Part shown: one piece after another, positions 1 through 7,703 of the stretch
Layout: each line of letters begins with the position of its first letter
How positions within the stretch are numbered: position 1 is the first letter of the stretch
Assembly: GCA_005503085.1 (NCBI GenBank)
Contig: SCOI01000014.1
Location: forward strand, 62,001-126,000
DNA length: 64,000 nucleotides
Direction of reading: 5' to 3'
Source of the DNA: Burkholderiales bacterium C2
Lineage (GTDB): Bacteria; Pseudomonadota; Gammaproteobacteria; Burkholderiales; Burkholderiaceae_C
The notes under the pieces: generated by a model
Database searches by the model: none
What the model was told of the DNA's origin: nothing
Seen by the model: the letters and a program-made list of their open reading frames with translations, nothing else
Made by a program: the position numbers and the translations under genes

Positions 1-95
1 TCGAAGTCCATCATGGCCTGCACGATGGCGCTCTCGTCGAAGAGCGCCAGCATCTGCGGCGTGGACAAAAAACCCTCGAATACCAGCACTGACAT
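1..95 (-). CDS. 3-carboxy-cis,cis-muconate cycloisomerase-like protein (N-terminal fragment)
   Basis: Only the first 31 codons are inside the window; the rest lies beyond the left edge. The reading begins MSVLVFEGFLSTPQMLALF and continues into an acidic helix ending MMDFE. This is the style of the N-terminus of PcaB-type members of the fumarase/adenylosuccinate lyase superfamily (F-x-G-F-x-S-T-P-x-M, then a helix starting the first all-alpha domain). If correct, the enzyme acts in the protocatechuate branch of the beta-ketoadipate pathway. The start at base 95 is preceded by an AGGA-like ribosome site. The fragment is too short to exclude a related lyase, so no symbol is given. Confidence 0.5.
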   Translation of the reverse strand, partial: MSVLVFEGFLSTPQMLALFDESAIVQAMMDF

Positions 96-197
96 CAACC
101 CATCCTGAGGATCTTTGCAGCGATGCTAACGAGGGCTGGCGGGGCTGCGAGCCCGGGGCTTACCCGCAGCGGGTTTGCCCCGGCGTCGTCTGCGGAC

Positions 198-950
198 TCA
201 GGCAGCGGCGCTGTGCGCCTGAGCCAGACGGCTCATATTGCCCATCGAGACACGGTGCATCTCGATCAGACCCAGCAGGCCGCTGCGGTGCAGCTGCAAC
301 ACCTTCTCGTCTTCCAGCTGCGCGAGCTTGTCTTCGTTGATGGCCAGGAAGCCGTCGACATCGATCTTCTCGCCATTGGGCAGCGTGGCCTCGAAGCGCA
401 TGTCCTGCAGCAGGTCGAACTCCTGCAGCTGGGCGCAGACCATGCGCGTGCGCTCGGCCTCGCGCTCGAAGCTCTCGAGGAAGTTCTTCGCGTTGACGGT
501 GAACTCGGTGGGCTGGCCGTCGGCGGCGAACAGCAGCTGACCCTCGGTCTGCGAGAAGCCCTTCCACTGCTCGTCAAAGCAGACGGCGATGTCGTCGCTG
601 TTGTTGATGCGGGCCATCGCGAAGGGGTAGCGACGCAGGTAGGCGGGCAGGTAGTTGCCGGTCCACTGGCCGTCCTTCAGGAACAGATTGCTGCCCGGCT
701 TCAGGCCGAACACGGCCAGCGGGGCCACGGCCGGCTTGGCGCCTTCAGCAGGTTGCTGCGCGCTGTCGCCGACGCGCACGAACACGATAGGGAATTCCTT
801 GCAGGCATCGGCAAACTCGACCGCCGTCAGGAACAGCGAGTTCAGGCCGGCGACGCGCTCCAAGGTCGGCAGCTCGGCCTGCAGGCGCAGGTTCTTGTGC
901 TGTTCACGGTCCAGCGGCACCAGCGAGCCGTACAGAGGGGGGTTGCTCAT
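198..950 (-). CDS. SapC family protein
   Basis: The 250-residue protein matches the SapC family in length and pattern: an N-terminal stretch starting MSNPPLYGSLVPLDREQHKN, a central 'YLPAYLRRYPF' block (about residues 101-111), and an acidic C-terminal half with 'GFLAINEDKL'. SapC was first described as a surface-layer-linked protein in Campylobacter, but in proteobacteria like this one its role is not established. No signal peptide or membrane segment is visible. Its ATG overlaps the TGA of the upstream CorC-type gene by four bases, so the two are probably co-transcribed and translationally coupled. GGAGA lies about ten bases before the start. Confidence 0.8.
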   Translation of the reverse strand: MSNPPLYGSLVPLDREQHKNLRLQAELPTLERVAGLNSLFLTAVEFADACKEFPIVFVRVGDSAQQPAEGAKPAVAPLAVFGLKPGSNLFLKDGQWTGNYLPAYLRRYPFAMARINNSDDIAVCFDEQWKGFSQTEGQLLFAADGQPTEFTVNAKNFLESFEREAERTRMVCAQLQEFDLLQDMRFEATLPNGEKIDVDGFLAINEDKLAQLEDEKVLQLHRSGLLGLIEMHRVSMGNMSRLAQAHSAAA

Positions 951-2248
951 TTCTCATCATCTCCATCTTGAGCCAGTCGTTCGACCAGCACCTTGTCCAC
1001 ACGCTTGCCATCGAGGTCCACGACCTCGAATCTCCAGGCGTTCCACTCCACCACATCGGCCGTGCGCGGCAAACGCCCCAAGAGCAGCATGATCATGCCG
1101 GCCAGGGTGTTGTAGCGCCCACGATCCTCTTCGGGCAGTTCCTTCAGGTCCAGGCGGTCCTTCAGCTCGGGGCTGGGAATCAGGCCGTCCATCAGCCAGC
1201 TCCCGTCCTCGCGTTGCACCGCCCAGGCATCGCCATCGCTGGGCGCCGAAAACTCGCCCGCAATCGCTTCCAATACATCGCGCACCGAGATCACGCCCTG
1301 GACCTCGCCATACTCGTCGACGACAAAGACCAGCTGCGCATCCGAGCCGCGGAAATGGTCCAGCAGCTCCATGCCCGACAAGGTCTCGGGCACGAAGATC
1401 GGCGCCTCCAGATCGTCGCCCAGATTCAGCGGCTGGCCCGACAGCGCGCGCTGCAGCAGGGTCTGGGCCGAGACCACGCCGATCACATCATTGAGCCCTT
1501 CGCGGCAGACCGGGTAGCGGCTGTAGCCATGGGCTTGCAGGATGGCCAGCACCTGCGGCGCCTCGTCATGGATATTGAGCCAGGCGATCTCGGCGCGCGG
1601 AATCATCATCGAGCCGACCTGGCGCTCATCGAGCCGGAACACATTGCGCACCATCTGGTGCTCCTGCTCCTCGATCACACCGGCGTCCAATCCCTCTTCC
1701 AGGCTGGCCGCGATCTCTTCTTCGGTGACGCCGCGCTGCGCCCGGCCGCGCAGGCCCAGCAGGCCCAGCACCGCATTGGTCGCAAAGCTCAGAAACACCA
1801 CCAGCGGCCGCGCCACCAGGGACAGAAAATCCATCGGCGGCGCCACCAGACGAGCCACCGTCTCCGGAAACATCTGGCCCAGGCGCTTGGGCACCAGTTC
1901 GCCGAAGATGATGGTGGCCACGGTCAGTATCACGACGACCAGGCCGGTGGCCGTGTACTGCGCGATGTGCTGGGCCAGGCCCAGCGAGCCCAGCCACAGC
2001 GCCAGCGGGCCGGCGAACGCGGCCTCGCCGACGATGCCGTTGAGCACGCCGATCGAGGTGATGCCGATCTGCACCGTGGACAGGAACTTGGTCGGGTTCT
2101 CATGCAGGTCCATCGCCGCCTGGGCACCGGACTCCCCGCCTTCCACCATCACCTGCAGCCGGGCCTTGCGGGCGGCGGTGAGCGCCATTTCCGACATCGC
2201 GAAAAGGCCGTTGAGCAGAATCAGAAAAATGACTAGGGCGGTATCCAT
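947..2248 (-). CDS. Hemolysin-family / CorC-HlyC membrane protein with CBS pair
   Basis: A 433-residue integral membrane protein of the CNNM/UPF0053 transporter family. Residues 1-190 hold the CNNM transmembrane region, opening with a hydrophobic helix (ALVIFLILLNGLFAMSEMAL); the E of 'SEMAL' is a family hallmark. Two CBS repeats follow at about 205-330, the second carrying 'VVDEYGEVQGVISVRDVLE', and then a C-terminal CorC_HlyC domain with 'YNTLAGMIMLLLGRLP'. Family members are implicated in Mg2+/Co2+ efflux or resistance; real haemolytic activity is unlikely. The start at base 2248 was preferred over an upstream in-frame ATG because the upstream 31 residues are not membrane-like. The 3' end overlaps sapC. 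Confidence 0.85.
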   Translation of the reverse strand: MDTALVIFLILLNGLFAMSEMALTAARKARLQVMVEGGESGAQAAMDLHENPTKFLSTVQIGITSIGVLNGIVGEAAFAGPLALWLGSLGLAQHIAQYTATGLVVVILTVATIIFGELVPKRLGQMFPETVARLVAPPMDFLSLVARPLVVFLSFATNAVLGLLGLRGRAQRGVTEEEIAASLEEGLDAGVIEEQEHQMVRNVFRLDERQVGSMMIPRAEIAWLNIHDEAPQVLAILQAHGYSRYPVCREGLNDVIGVVSAQTLLQRALSGQPLNLGDDLEAPIFVPETLSGMELLDHFRGSDAQLVFVVDEYGEVQGVISVRDVLEAIAGEFSAPSDGDAWAVQREDGSWLMDGLIPSPELKDRLDLKELPEEDRGRYNTLAGMIMLLLGRLPRTADVVEWNAWRFEVVDLDGKRVDKVLVERLAQDGDDEK

Positions 2249-2348
2249 TGGCAGCGCGAGCCTCGGGTAAACCCGGTCGCGCATCGGTTCTTTCGGGGGC
2301 GCAAGCGTAGCAGAAGGCCATGACACAAACCCACCGCACAATCCCGGT

Positions 2349-3176
2349 ATGAACTATCTGATCGGTGATCTGCAAGGCTGCTGCGACGCGCTGGAGCGCC
2401 TGCTGGCCACGCTGGACTTCTCTCCCTCGCGCGACCGGCTCTATCTGCTGGGCGACCTCGTCAACCGCGGCCCGGCCTCGCTGGCCACGCTGCGCCGCCT
2501 GCAAGGCCTGGGCGACGCGGCCCGCTGCCTGCTGGGCAACCACGACCTGCACCTGCTGGCCGCGGCCGCCGGCACCCGCAAGCCGCACCGCAGCGACACG
2601 CTGAGCGAGATCCTGGACGCGCCCGACCGCGAGGCCCTGCTGGACTGGCTGCGCCAGCAGCGCCTGGCGCGGCACGAGCAGGGCTGGCTGATGGTGCATG
2701 CCGGCGTCGTGCCGCAATGGGACACGCTGCAGACGCTGGCCCTGGCCGGCGAGGTCGAGGCGCTGCTGCGCGGGCCCGATCTGCAGGACTTTCTGCAACA
2801 GATGTATGGCAATGAGCCGCTGAGCTGGGACGAGTCCTTGGCAGGAACCGCCCGATGGCGATTCATCGTCAATGTGCTGACCCGGCTGCGCTTTTGCGAT
2901 GCCCAGGGGCGGCTGGACCTGAAGACCAAGGACGCCGACGGCGCCCCCGAAGGCTTCCTGCCCTGGTTCGATGTGCCCGACCGGCGCAGCGCCGGCACAC
3001 CGATCGCCTTCGGCCACTGGTCGACCCTGGGCCTGCTGCAACGCCCCGACCTGCTGGCGCTGGACACCGGCTGCGTCTGGGGCGGCCGCCTGACGGCCGC
3101 CCGGGTCGAGACCGGCCGCGTGCTGGAGATCATCCAGGTGGACTGCGCACAGGCCCAGAAGCCGGGCCTCGCATAG
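2349..3176 (+). CDS. apaH: Symmetrical bis(5'-nucleosyl)-tetraphosphatase ApaH
   Basis: The 275-residue protein hydrolyses Ap4A to two ADP and belongs to the calcineurin-like metallophosphatases. The metal-binding signatures are in order: GDLQGC near residues 6-11 (Asp and Gln in place of the usual GDxHG), GDLVNRGP at about 36-43, GNHDLHLL at about 64-71, and later 'VHAGVVPQW' and 'FGHWSTLGL'. Length agrees with the family (about 270-280). It is transcribed divergently from the CorC-type gene across 100 bases and is followed by a tRNA gene on the same strand. The first ATG at 2349 gives the canonical N-terminus MNYLIGDLQGC. Confidence 0.95.
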   Translation: MNYLIGDLQGCCDALERLLATLDFSPSRDRLYLLGDLVNRGPASLATLRRLQGLGDAARCLLGNHDLHLLAAAAGTRKPHRSDTLSEILDAPDREALLDWLRQQRLARHEQGWLMVHAGVVPQWDTLQTLALAGEVEALLRGPDLQDFLQQMYGNEPLSWDESLAGTARWRFIVNVLTRLRFCDAQGRLDLKTKDADGAPEGFLPWFDVPDRRSAGTPIAFGHWSTLGLLQRPDLLALDTGCVWGGRLTAARVETGRVLEIIQVDCAQAQKPGLA

Positions 3177-3211
3177 CGGCTAGAATGCGCGCTCTGCGCA
3201 AGGCAGAAACC

Positions 3212-3299
3212 GGAGGCTTGGGGGAGTGGTTTAACCCAACAGTCTTGAAAACTGTCGACGGGCAACCGTCCGTGAGTTCGAATCTCACAGCCTCCGCCA
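3212..3299 (+). tRNA. tRNA-Ser (anticodon TGA)
   Basis: An 88-base cloverleaf with an encoded CCA end. The acceptor arms GGAGGCT and AGCCTCC pair perfectly, the anticodon stem ACAGT/ACTGT encloses the loop CTTGAAA with anticodon TGA, and a long variable arm (CGACGGGCAACCGTCCG region) is typical of class II tRNA-Ser. The T arm contains GTTCGAATC. The anticodon reads UCN codons. Confidence 0.95.
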
Positions 3300-3306
3300 A
3301 GCGGGC

Positions 3307-3846
3307 TCACCCCCCCTTGATACGCACCGTGAAGGTGATCTTGTAGCTGCCGCCATCGCCGCTGTAGCTCAGCGGGGACAGCGAGGTCTCGGTGGTCACC
3401 AGGGGCACGACGAAGCTGTGCGAGCCCAGGTACTCATCGTTCGACAGCGTGCTCTTGAGCAGATCGGTCAGCTTCGGTCGGACGATGGAGCGCAGCTGAT
3501 CGCTGTTCAGATTGGCCCAGGCACTGCCGCCGTAGATGTTCCAGACCGACTGCATCATCAGCTGCAGGACGCCGCCGCTGCCGAGGTCGGGGTCGAAGTC
3601 CTCTTCCAGCAGCCAGGCGAAGACAAAGGCGCCGCCGGCCTCGGCCTCGTTGACGATCTGTCGCATATTCATCGTCTTGCCGGCGAGGAAGGCGCCATCC
3701 CAGTCGGGATCGCGCACGCGGATCAGCTTGCCGCCGGGCACATTGCGATGCCCCATAAAGACCATCAGATAAGGCGCATCGCTGCCGCCCTCGCTGGTGT
3801 CATCCAGGCACTTGATCTGCGTAACCATGAGTTGACGGGTGGGCAT
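3307..3846 (-). CDS. Unrecognised 179-residue protein
   Basis: I do not recognise the family with confidence. The protein starts MPTRQLMVTQIKCLDDTSEG, has no signal peptide or membrane helix, and carries a 'SDAPYLMVFMG' strand-like block followed by charged loops rich in Asp and Gly (WDGAFLAGK; LLEEDFDPDLGSGG) and a C-terminal beta-rich segment ending 'YKITFTVRIKGG'. The alternation looks like a single globular beta domain. The start was placed at 3846 because GGAGGTG lies directly upstream at good spacing; an in-frame start 51 bases further upstream lacks one. It converges on the tRNA-Ser, ending seven bases from its CCA. No neighbour suggests a function. Confidence 0.65.
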   Translation of the reverse strand: MPTRQLMVTQIKCLDDTSEGGSDAPYLMVFMGHRNVPGGKLIRVRDPDWDGAFLAGKTMNMRQIVNEAEAGGAFVFAWLLEEDFDPDLGSGGVLQLMMQSVWNIYGGSAWANLNSDQLRSIVRPKLTDLLKSTLSNDEYLGSHSFVVPLVTTETSLSPLSYSGDGGSYKITFTVRIKGG

Positions 3847-3978
3847 GCTGCACCTCCATTGCTGACTGACAGGCGCTAGGGCCTTGGCGGTCGCCAAAGA
3901 CTCGGCCGTGTCGTAAGTCAGGCTAGGTGCGCCCCCTGCCCTGGCCCATCCCTAGGAGTGGTGGGATGCGCAGGCAGC

Positions 3979-5889
3979 TCAGGGCTGCAAGGTGTACCGC
4001 GTCACCAGTCGTCGCCCCGCACCGTCCTGGGCCGTGAGCCAGAGTTCGTAGGCCAGCGGCGTCTGGCCGGCCTGGGCCGACAGCGCCGGCAGGCTCAGCG
4101 TGCTGGCGGGCGGGAAGGCGGGCGTAAAGTCGCTGATCGTCACGCTGCCGCTGTAGCGGGTCACCGCCCGCACGTTGCTCAGCCGCAGATCGGGGTTGGC
4201 GCTGGCCCAGCTCGACCAGTTCAGTGCCAGGCCGCTGGCCAGGGCGGCGGCGCTCAGCGGGGCGCTCGCGCTGACGCCGTCCAGGGCCGGATGGCGGGCG
4301 GCAGCCGGCACGCTGGCTGGCAGCTCGGCGCGCAGCCAGCTGTTGCGGGTCTCGGCCGTGCCGGCCAGCGTGTAGCTGGCCAGGTAGCGGGCGGCGCGCA
4401 AGGTGTCGGCGCCGCCCAGCCAGCCCAGGCTGGTGGGTTGCAGCAAGGTGTCGGACAGCGCGCCGCTGGCCACGGCCGAGGTCGCGCCGGCGGCCGCGCT
4501 GATGCACAGCCAGCGCTGGCCGCAATAGGCCAGCGGGATGCTGAAGCCGCCGGGGGTCTGCACCGTGGCCTTGTCGAGCAGCGCCGTGCCGGCACTGTCC
4601 TGCCCCTGCAGCAACAGCTGCACGCCCAGGCCTGGATTGCTGGCCGGCGAGACGATGCTGGACAGCGCGCCGCTGGCCTCCAGGCCCAGCCAGGAGACCG
4701 GCAGCAGGCTGAACTCCAGCTTCTTGCCATTGCCCTTGAGCAGCCACTTGGGCTTGGTGAGGCTCAGCGCATCGCTGAATAGCGCGACCGTGCTGCCGCT
4801 GCTGTCGCTGATCGGCGCGGCCACCAGCACCCGGTTGCAGCCGGCCGTCACCGCCACATCGTCGGCACAACCGCTGAGCTGGAAGCGGCCGAACTGCCAG
4901 TTCTTCTGCGCATAACTGGCCAGCAGCGCCGAGAGCTCGGCGAGCGTGCGGCCGTTGTGGCCTTCGTAGCCGACCAGCAGCTCGGAGGCGGCAAAGGTGG
5001 CGGCGCTGGCGCCCTGGGCGATCAGCTTGTTCAACGCCGCGCCCAGCTCGTCCAGCGAGGCCAGCTCGGGCAGCACCTTGGCGGCGCCGGTGGTGGCCTT
5101 CAGGGTGGAGCTGATCGCATTGGCCGGCGCCGCATCGGCGCTCTTGGCCAGCTCGGTCTTGGCCGTGGCCAGATCCACCAGCACCTCGACCGGCTGATTG
5201 ATCAGCAGCTTGTTGCCCAGCTGCAGCTGTTCGACGCCCTTGCTGTTCGTGGCCAGGCTGATGCGCAGGCTCTCGATCAGCAGATCCTGGCTATTGCTCT
5301 TGACGGCCGCGAAGCCGGCATCGCCCAGCAGGTTCAGGGCGGCCGCATCGCTGATCTTCAGTTCGGTCAGCTGGGTCTTGACGATGGTCTTCAGGAAATC
5401 GGCGGCGGCGCTGGCCTTGCCCAGGCTGGCCAGCAGGGCCGCGTTGTCGGCGGCCTTGGCGAACACCGGCCGCGGGTCGGTGCCCAGGGCCAGCGCCACG
5501 GCGGCGTCGCTCAGCGGGGTCAGCTGGGCCGTCATCGTCGCGGCAGCGGTCTGCACGGTGCCGTGCAGCACCTGCGGCTGGCCGGCCGCGTCCATGCCGC
5601 GCGCCTGCAGCAGCAGCGGCATCGCCGGGCTCTGGGTCGACAGCGTCAGGCGGTAGGTGCCCTCGACCGGGTGGGCCACGGCCGAGCCGACGCTGGCACC
5701 CTTGGCATCGACCACGCTGATGCGGGCGCCGCCCAGCGGCGCGCCGACGGCGGCCACGCCGCTGAGCACCAGATCGGCAGCCGGCGTCGTGCCGCTGTCG
5801 CCGTCCGCCCCCCCGCCGCCGCCGCAGGCAAGCAGACACAGGGCGGCCATCAGGCTCAGCAAGCGGGCGGCAATAGAGGGCAAGCGCAT
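3979..5889 (-). CDS. Large secreted lipoprotein of unknown function
   Basis: A 636-residue predicted lipoprotein. The N-terminus has basic residues, a hydrophobic helix (LLSLMAALCLLAC) and a lipobox cysteine at about residue 22, followed by a Gly-rich spacer (GGGGGADGDSG) typical of Burkholderiales lipoproteins. Residues 40-100 resemble a carboxypeptidase-regulatory-like beta-sandwich (VLSGVAAVGAPLGGARISVVD). The middle (about 100-330) is Ala/Leu-rich and predicted helical, and the C-terminal half is Ser/Gly-rich and beta-like. No enzymatic motif is visible. The start at 5889 was chosen over an upstream in-frame ATG because it opens directly into the signal sequence. It is probably monocistronic; a terminator of the upstream gene lies before it. 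Confidence 0.75.
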   Translation of the reverse strand: MRLPSIAARLLSLMAALCLLACGGGGGADGDSGTTPAADLVLSGVAAVGAPLGGARISVVDAKGASVGSAVAHPVEGTYRLTLSTQSPAMPLLLQARGMDAAGQPQVLHGTVQTAAATMTAQLTPLSDAAVALALGTDPRPVFAKAADNAALLASLGKASAAADFLKTIVKTQLTELKISDAAALNLLGDAGFAAVKSNSQDLLIESLRISLATNSKGVEQLQLGNKLLINQPVEVLVDLATAKTELAKSADAAPANAISSTLKATTGAAKVLPELASLDELGAALNKLIAQGASAATFAASELLVGYEGHNGRTLAELSALLASYAQKNWQFGRFQLSGCADDVAVTAGCNRVLVAAPISDSSGSTVALFSDALSLTKPKWLLKGNGKKLEFSLLPVSWLGLEASGALSSIVSPASNPGLGVQLLLQGQDSAGTALLDKATVQTPGGFSIPLAYCGQRWLCISAAAGATSAVASGALSDTLLQPTSLGWLGGADTLRAARYLASYTLAGTAETRNSWLRAELPASVPAAARHPALDGVSASAPLSAAALASGLALNWSSWASANPDLRLSNVRAVTRYSGSVTISDFTPAFPPASTLSLPALSAQAGQTPLAYELWLTAQDGAGRRLVTRYTLQP

Positions 5890-5977
5890 GGCAAACGACA
5901 ACTCGGGCAGGAAGATGCGGCGAGTATGGCCAGGGCGCATCGGGACAAATGCCGCATCAGCGCCGGAAAGTGCGGCC

Positions 5978-6004
5978 AATAAAAAACGGCCCGCAGGCCG
6001 TTTT
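5978..6004 (-). terminator. Rho-independent terminator of the SBP gene
   Basis: A perfect 9-bp stem (AAAACGGCC / GGCCGTTTT, 5983-5991 and 5996-6004) with a 4-base loop. On the minus strand it is followed by an uninterrupted T run. It lies 20 bases past the stop of the leftward peptide-binding protein gene. Confidence 0.9.
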
Positions 6005-6024
6005 GCCGATCCGTTCGGATCCTC

Positions 6025-7608
6025 TTACTTCGGATTGACCGTGACCCAGGCCGTCTCGAACCAGTTGTCGGCGCGGTGCACCACATTGATATTGTTGCGC
6101 GCGGCCCAGGGGATGACCTGGCGGTGCAACGGGATCACATTGACCTGCTCCTTGACCTCCATCAGCGCGGCCTTGATCAGCTGTTCGCGCTTCTTGGCAT
6201 CGGCCTCGACACTGCTCTGCGCGGCCAGTTGGTCAAACTTGTCGTTCTTGAAGTTGCCGTAGTTGTAGGCCCCCACGCCCTTCTCGCCGCGGTTGCGCAG
6301 CACCGGGGTCATCATGGTCTCGGCATCGGTGATGGCGCCGCCCCAGCCGTACAGATAGACGCTGGTGTCGAGCTTCTCGACCTTGGGGAAGAAGGTCACG
6401 CGCGGCATCGCATTGACCTTGACCTTGACCTTCAGCTGCGCCCACATCGTGGCCACGGCCAGGCAGATCTCCTCGTCGTTGATATAGCGGTTGTTGGGGC
6501 AGTCCAAGGTGACTTCGAAGCCGTCGGCATAGCCGGCGTCGGCCATCAGCTTGCGGGCGGCGGCGATGTCGAAGGGGTAGCGGGTCTCGATGGCCGGGTC
6601 GTTGTAGGAACCCAGCGGCGAGGGCGTCAGCCCGCCGGTGGGCACCGACAGGCCGTTCATCAGCTTGGTGCGCATCGTTTCGACATCGATGGCCTGGTAC
6701 AGCGCCTTGCGCACGCGCTGGTCCTTGAACGGATTCTTGTCGCCCGGCACGGCGCCGTAGAGCAACTTGTCGCGCGCCTGGTCCATGCCCAGCATCACCA
6801 GCCGGTTCTCCGGCCCGTCGACGATCTTCACGCCCTGGGTATTGCGCAGCCGCGGCACATCGCGCGGCGCCGGGTCCAGCACGAAGTCGATCTCGCCGGA
6901 CACAAGAGCGGCCAGGCGGGTCGCGTCATTGCCAATCGGCGTGAACACGATGTCCTGCACATTGCCGTCGAACTTGCCCCACCAGTTCGGGTTGCGCTTG
7001 TAGACGGTCTTCACGCTGGGCTCGCGGGTCACCAGCATATAGGGCCCGGTGCCATTGGCGTTGCGGCTCGTGAAGGCCTCTTCCTTGTTCTTGAAGTCCA
7101 GCGGGCGGGTCACCTTGTGCTGCTCGCTCCAGCTCTTGCTCATGATCCACAGCGTGTCCAGATGCTGCAGAAAGATCGGGTTGAAGGTCTGCAGCTGGAA
7201 CTCGACGGTCAGGTCGTCGATCTTCTTCGGCGTGCCGACGGCGGCCGCATAGACGGCGATCTGCGAGGTCGGCTCCTTGGCGCGGTTGATCGAGTACACC
7301 ACGTCATCGGCGGTCAGCGGCGAGCCGTCGTGGAACTTGATGCCGGGACGCAGCTTGAAGCGCCAGACCAGCGGCGAGGGCTGGCTCCACTCGGATGCCA
7401 GGCCCGGCACGATATTGAGCTTGGCATCGCGCTTGGTCAGCCGTTCATAGACCTGACCGTTCATCATATTGGTCATGCTCTCGTTCTGAGAGTGCGGATC
7501 CATGGTCTGGGGATCACCCTGACTGGCCCAGCGCAGGGTTTGCGCCTGCACGCTCAGTGCACAGGCGGCGGTGACCAGGCCCAGCAGCAAAAACGGCTTT
7601 CTCTTCAT
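6025..7608 (-). CDS. ABC transporter substrate-binding protein, family 5 (peptide type)
   Basis: A 527-residue periplasmic solute-binding protein of the DppA/OppA (SBP_bac_5) cluster. It has a Sec signal peptide (MKRKPFLLLGLVTAACALSV, then QAQ), the entry motif 'LRWASQGDPQTMDPHSQNES', 'WSQPSPLVWRFKLRPGIKFHDGSPLTADDVVYS' read in separate blocks, and the C-terminal lobe with 'MADAGYADGFEVTLDCP'. Such proteins deliver peptides, glutathione, nickel or other small molecules to a membrane transporter; the substrate cannot be read from the sequence. No permease or ATPase gene adjoins it, so it is an orphan that must use a transporter encoded elsewhere. GGGAG lies upstream of the ATG, and a strong terminator follows the stop. 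Confidence 0.9.
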   Translation of the reverse strand: MKRKPFLLLGLVTAACALSVQAQTLRWASQGDPQTMDPHSQNESMTNMMNGQVYERLTKRDAKLNIVPGLASEWSQPSPLVWRFKLRPGIKFHDGSPLTADDVVYSINRAKEPTSQIAVYAAAVGTPKKIDDLTVEFQLQTFNPIFLQHLDTLWIMSKSWSEQHKVTRPLDFKNKEEAFTSRNANGTGPYMLVTREPSVKTVYKRNPNWWGKFDGNVQDIVFTPIGNDATRLAALVSGEIDFVLDPAPRDVPRLRNTQGVKIVDGPENRLVMLGMDQARDKLLYGAVPGDKNPFKDQRVRKALYQAIDVETMRTKLMNGLSVPTGGLTPSPLGSYNDPAIETRYPFDIAAARKLMADAGYADGFEVTLDCPNNRYINDEEICLAVATMWAQLKVKVKVNAMPRVTFFPKVEKLDTSVYLYGWGGAITDAETMMTPVLRNRGEKGVGAYNYGNFKNDKFDQLAAQSSVEADAKKREQLIKAALMEVKEQVNVIPLHRQVIPWAARNNINVVHRADNWFETAWVTVNPK

Positions 7609-7703
7609 TCGGGAACTCCCAACTGTGAACGGACGGTGGCGCGAGTGTAGGCAGGCGCGGCAGCGCGCCGCCCCTGGGATTCACCTGATGGGGCTAGCCC
7701 GGA

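Noticed and set aside
968-2236. A 422-codon open frame opposite the CorC-type gene
   Set aside because: His/Gln-rich shadow reading; the minus-strand gene has CNNM, CBS and CorC domains in order.
3212-3299. Selenocysteine tRNA because of the TGA anticodon
   Set aside because: TGA here is the anticodon for serine UCA codons. The tRNA has normal Ser-type stems, not the extended acceptor of selC.
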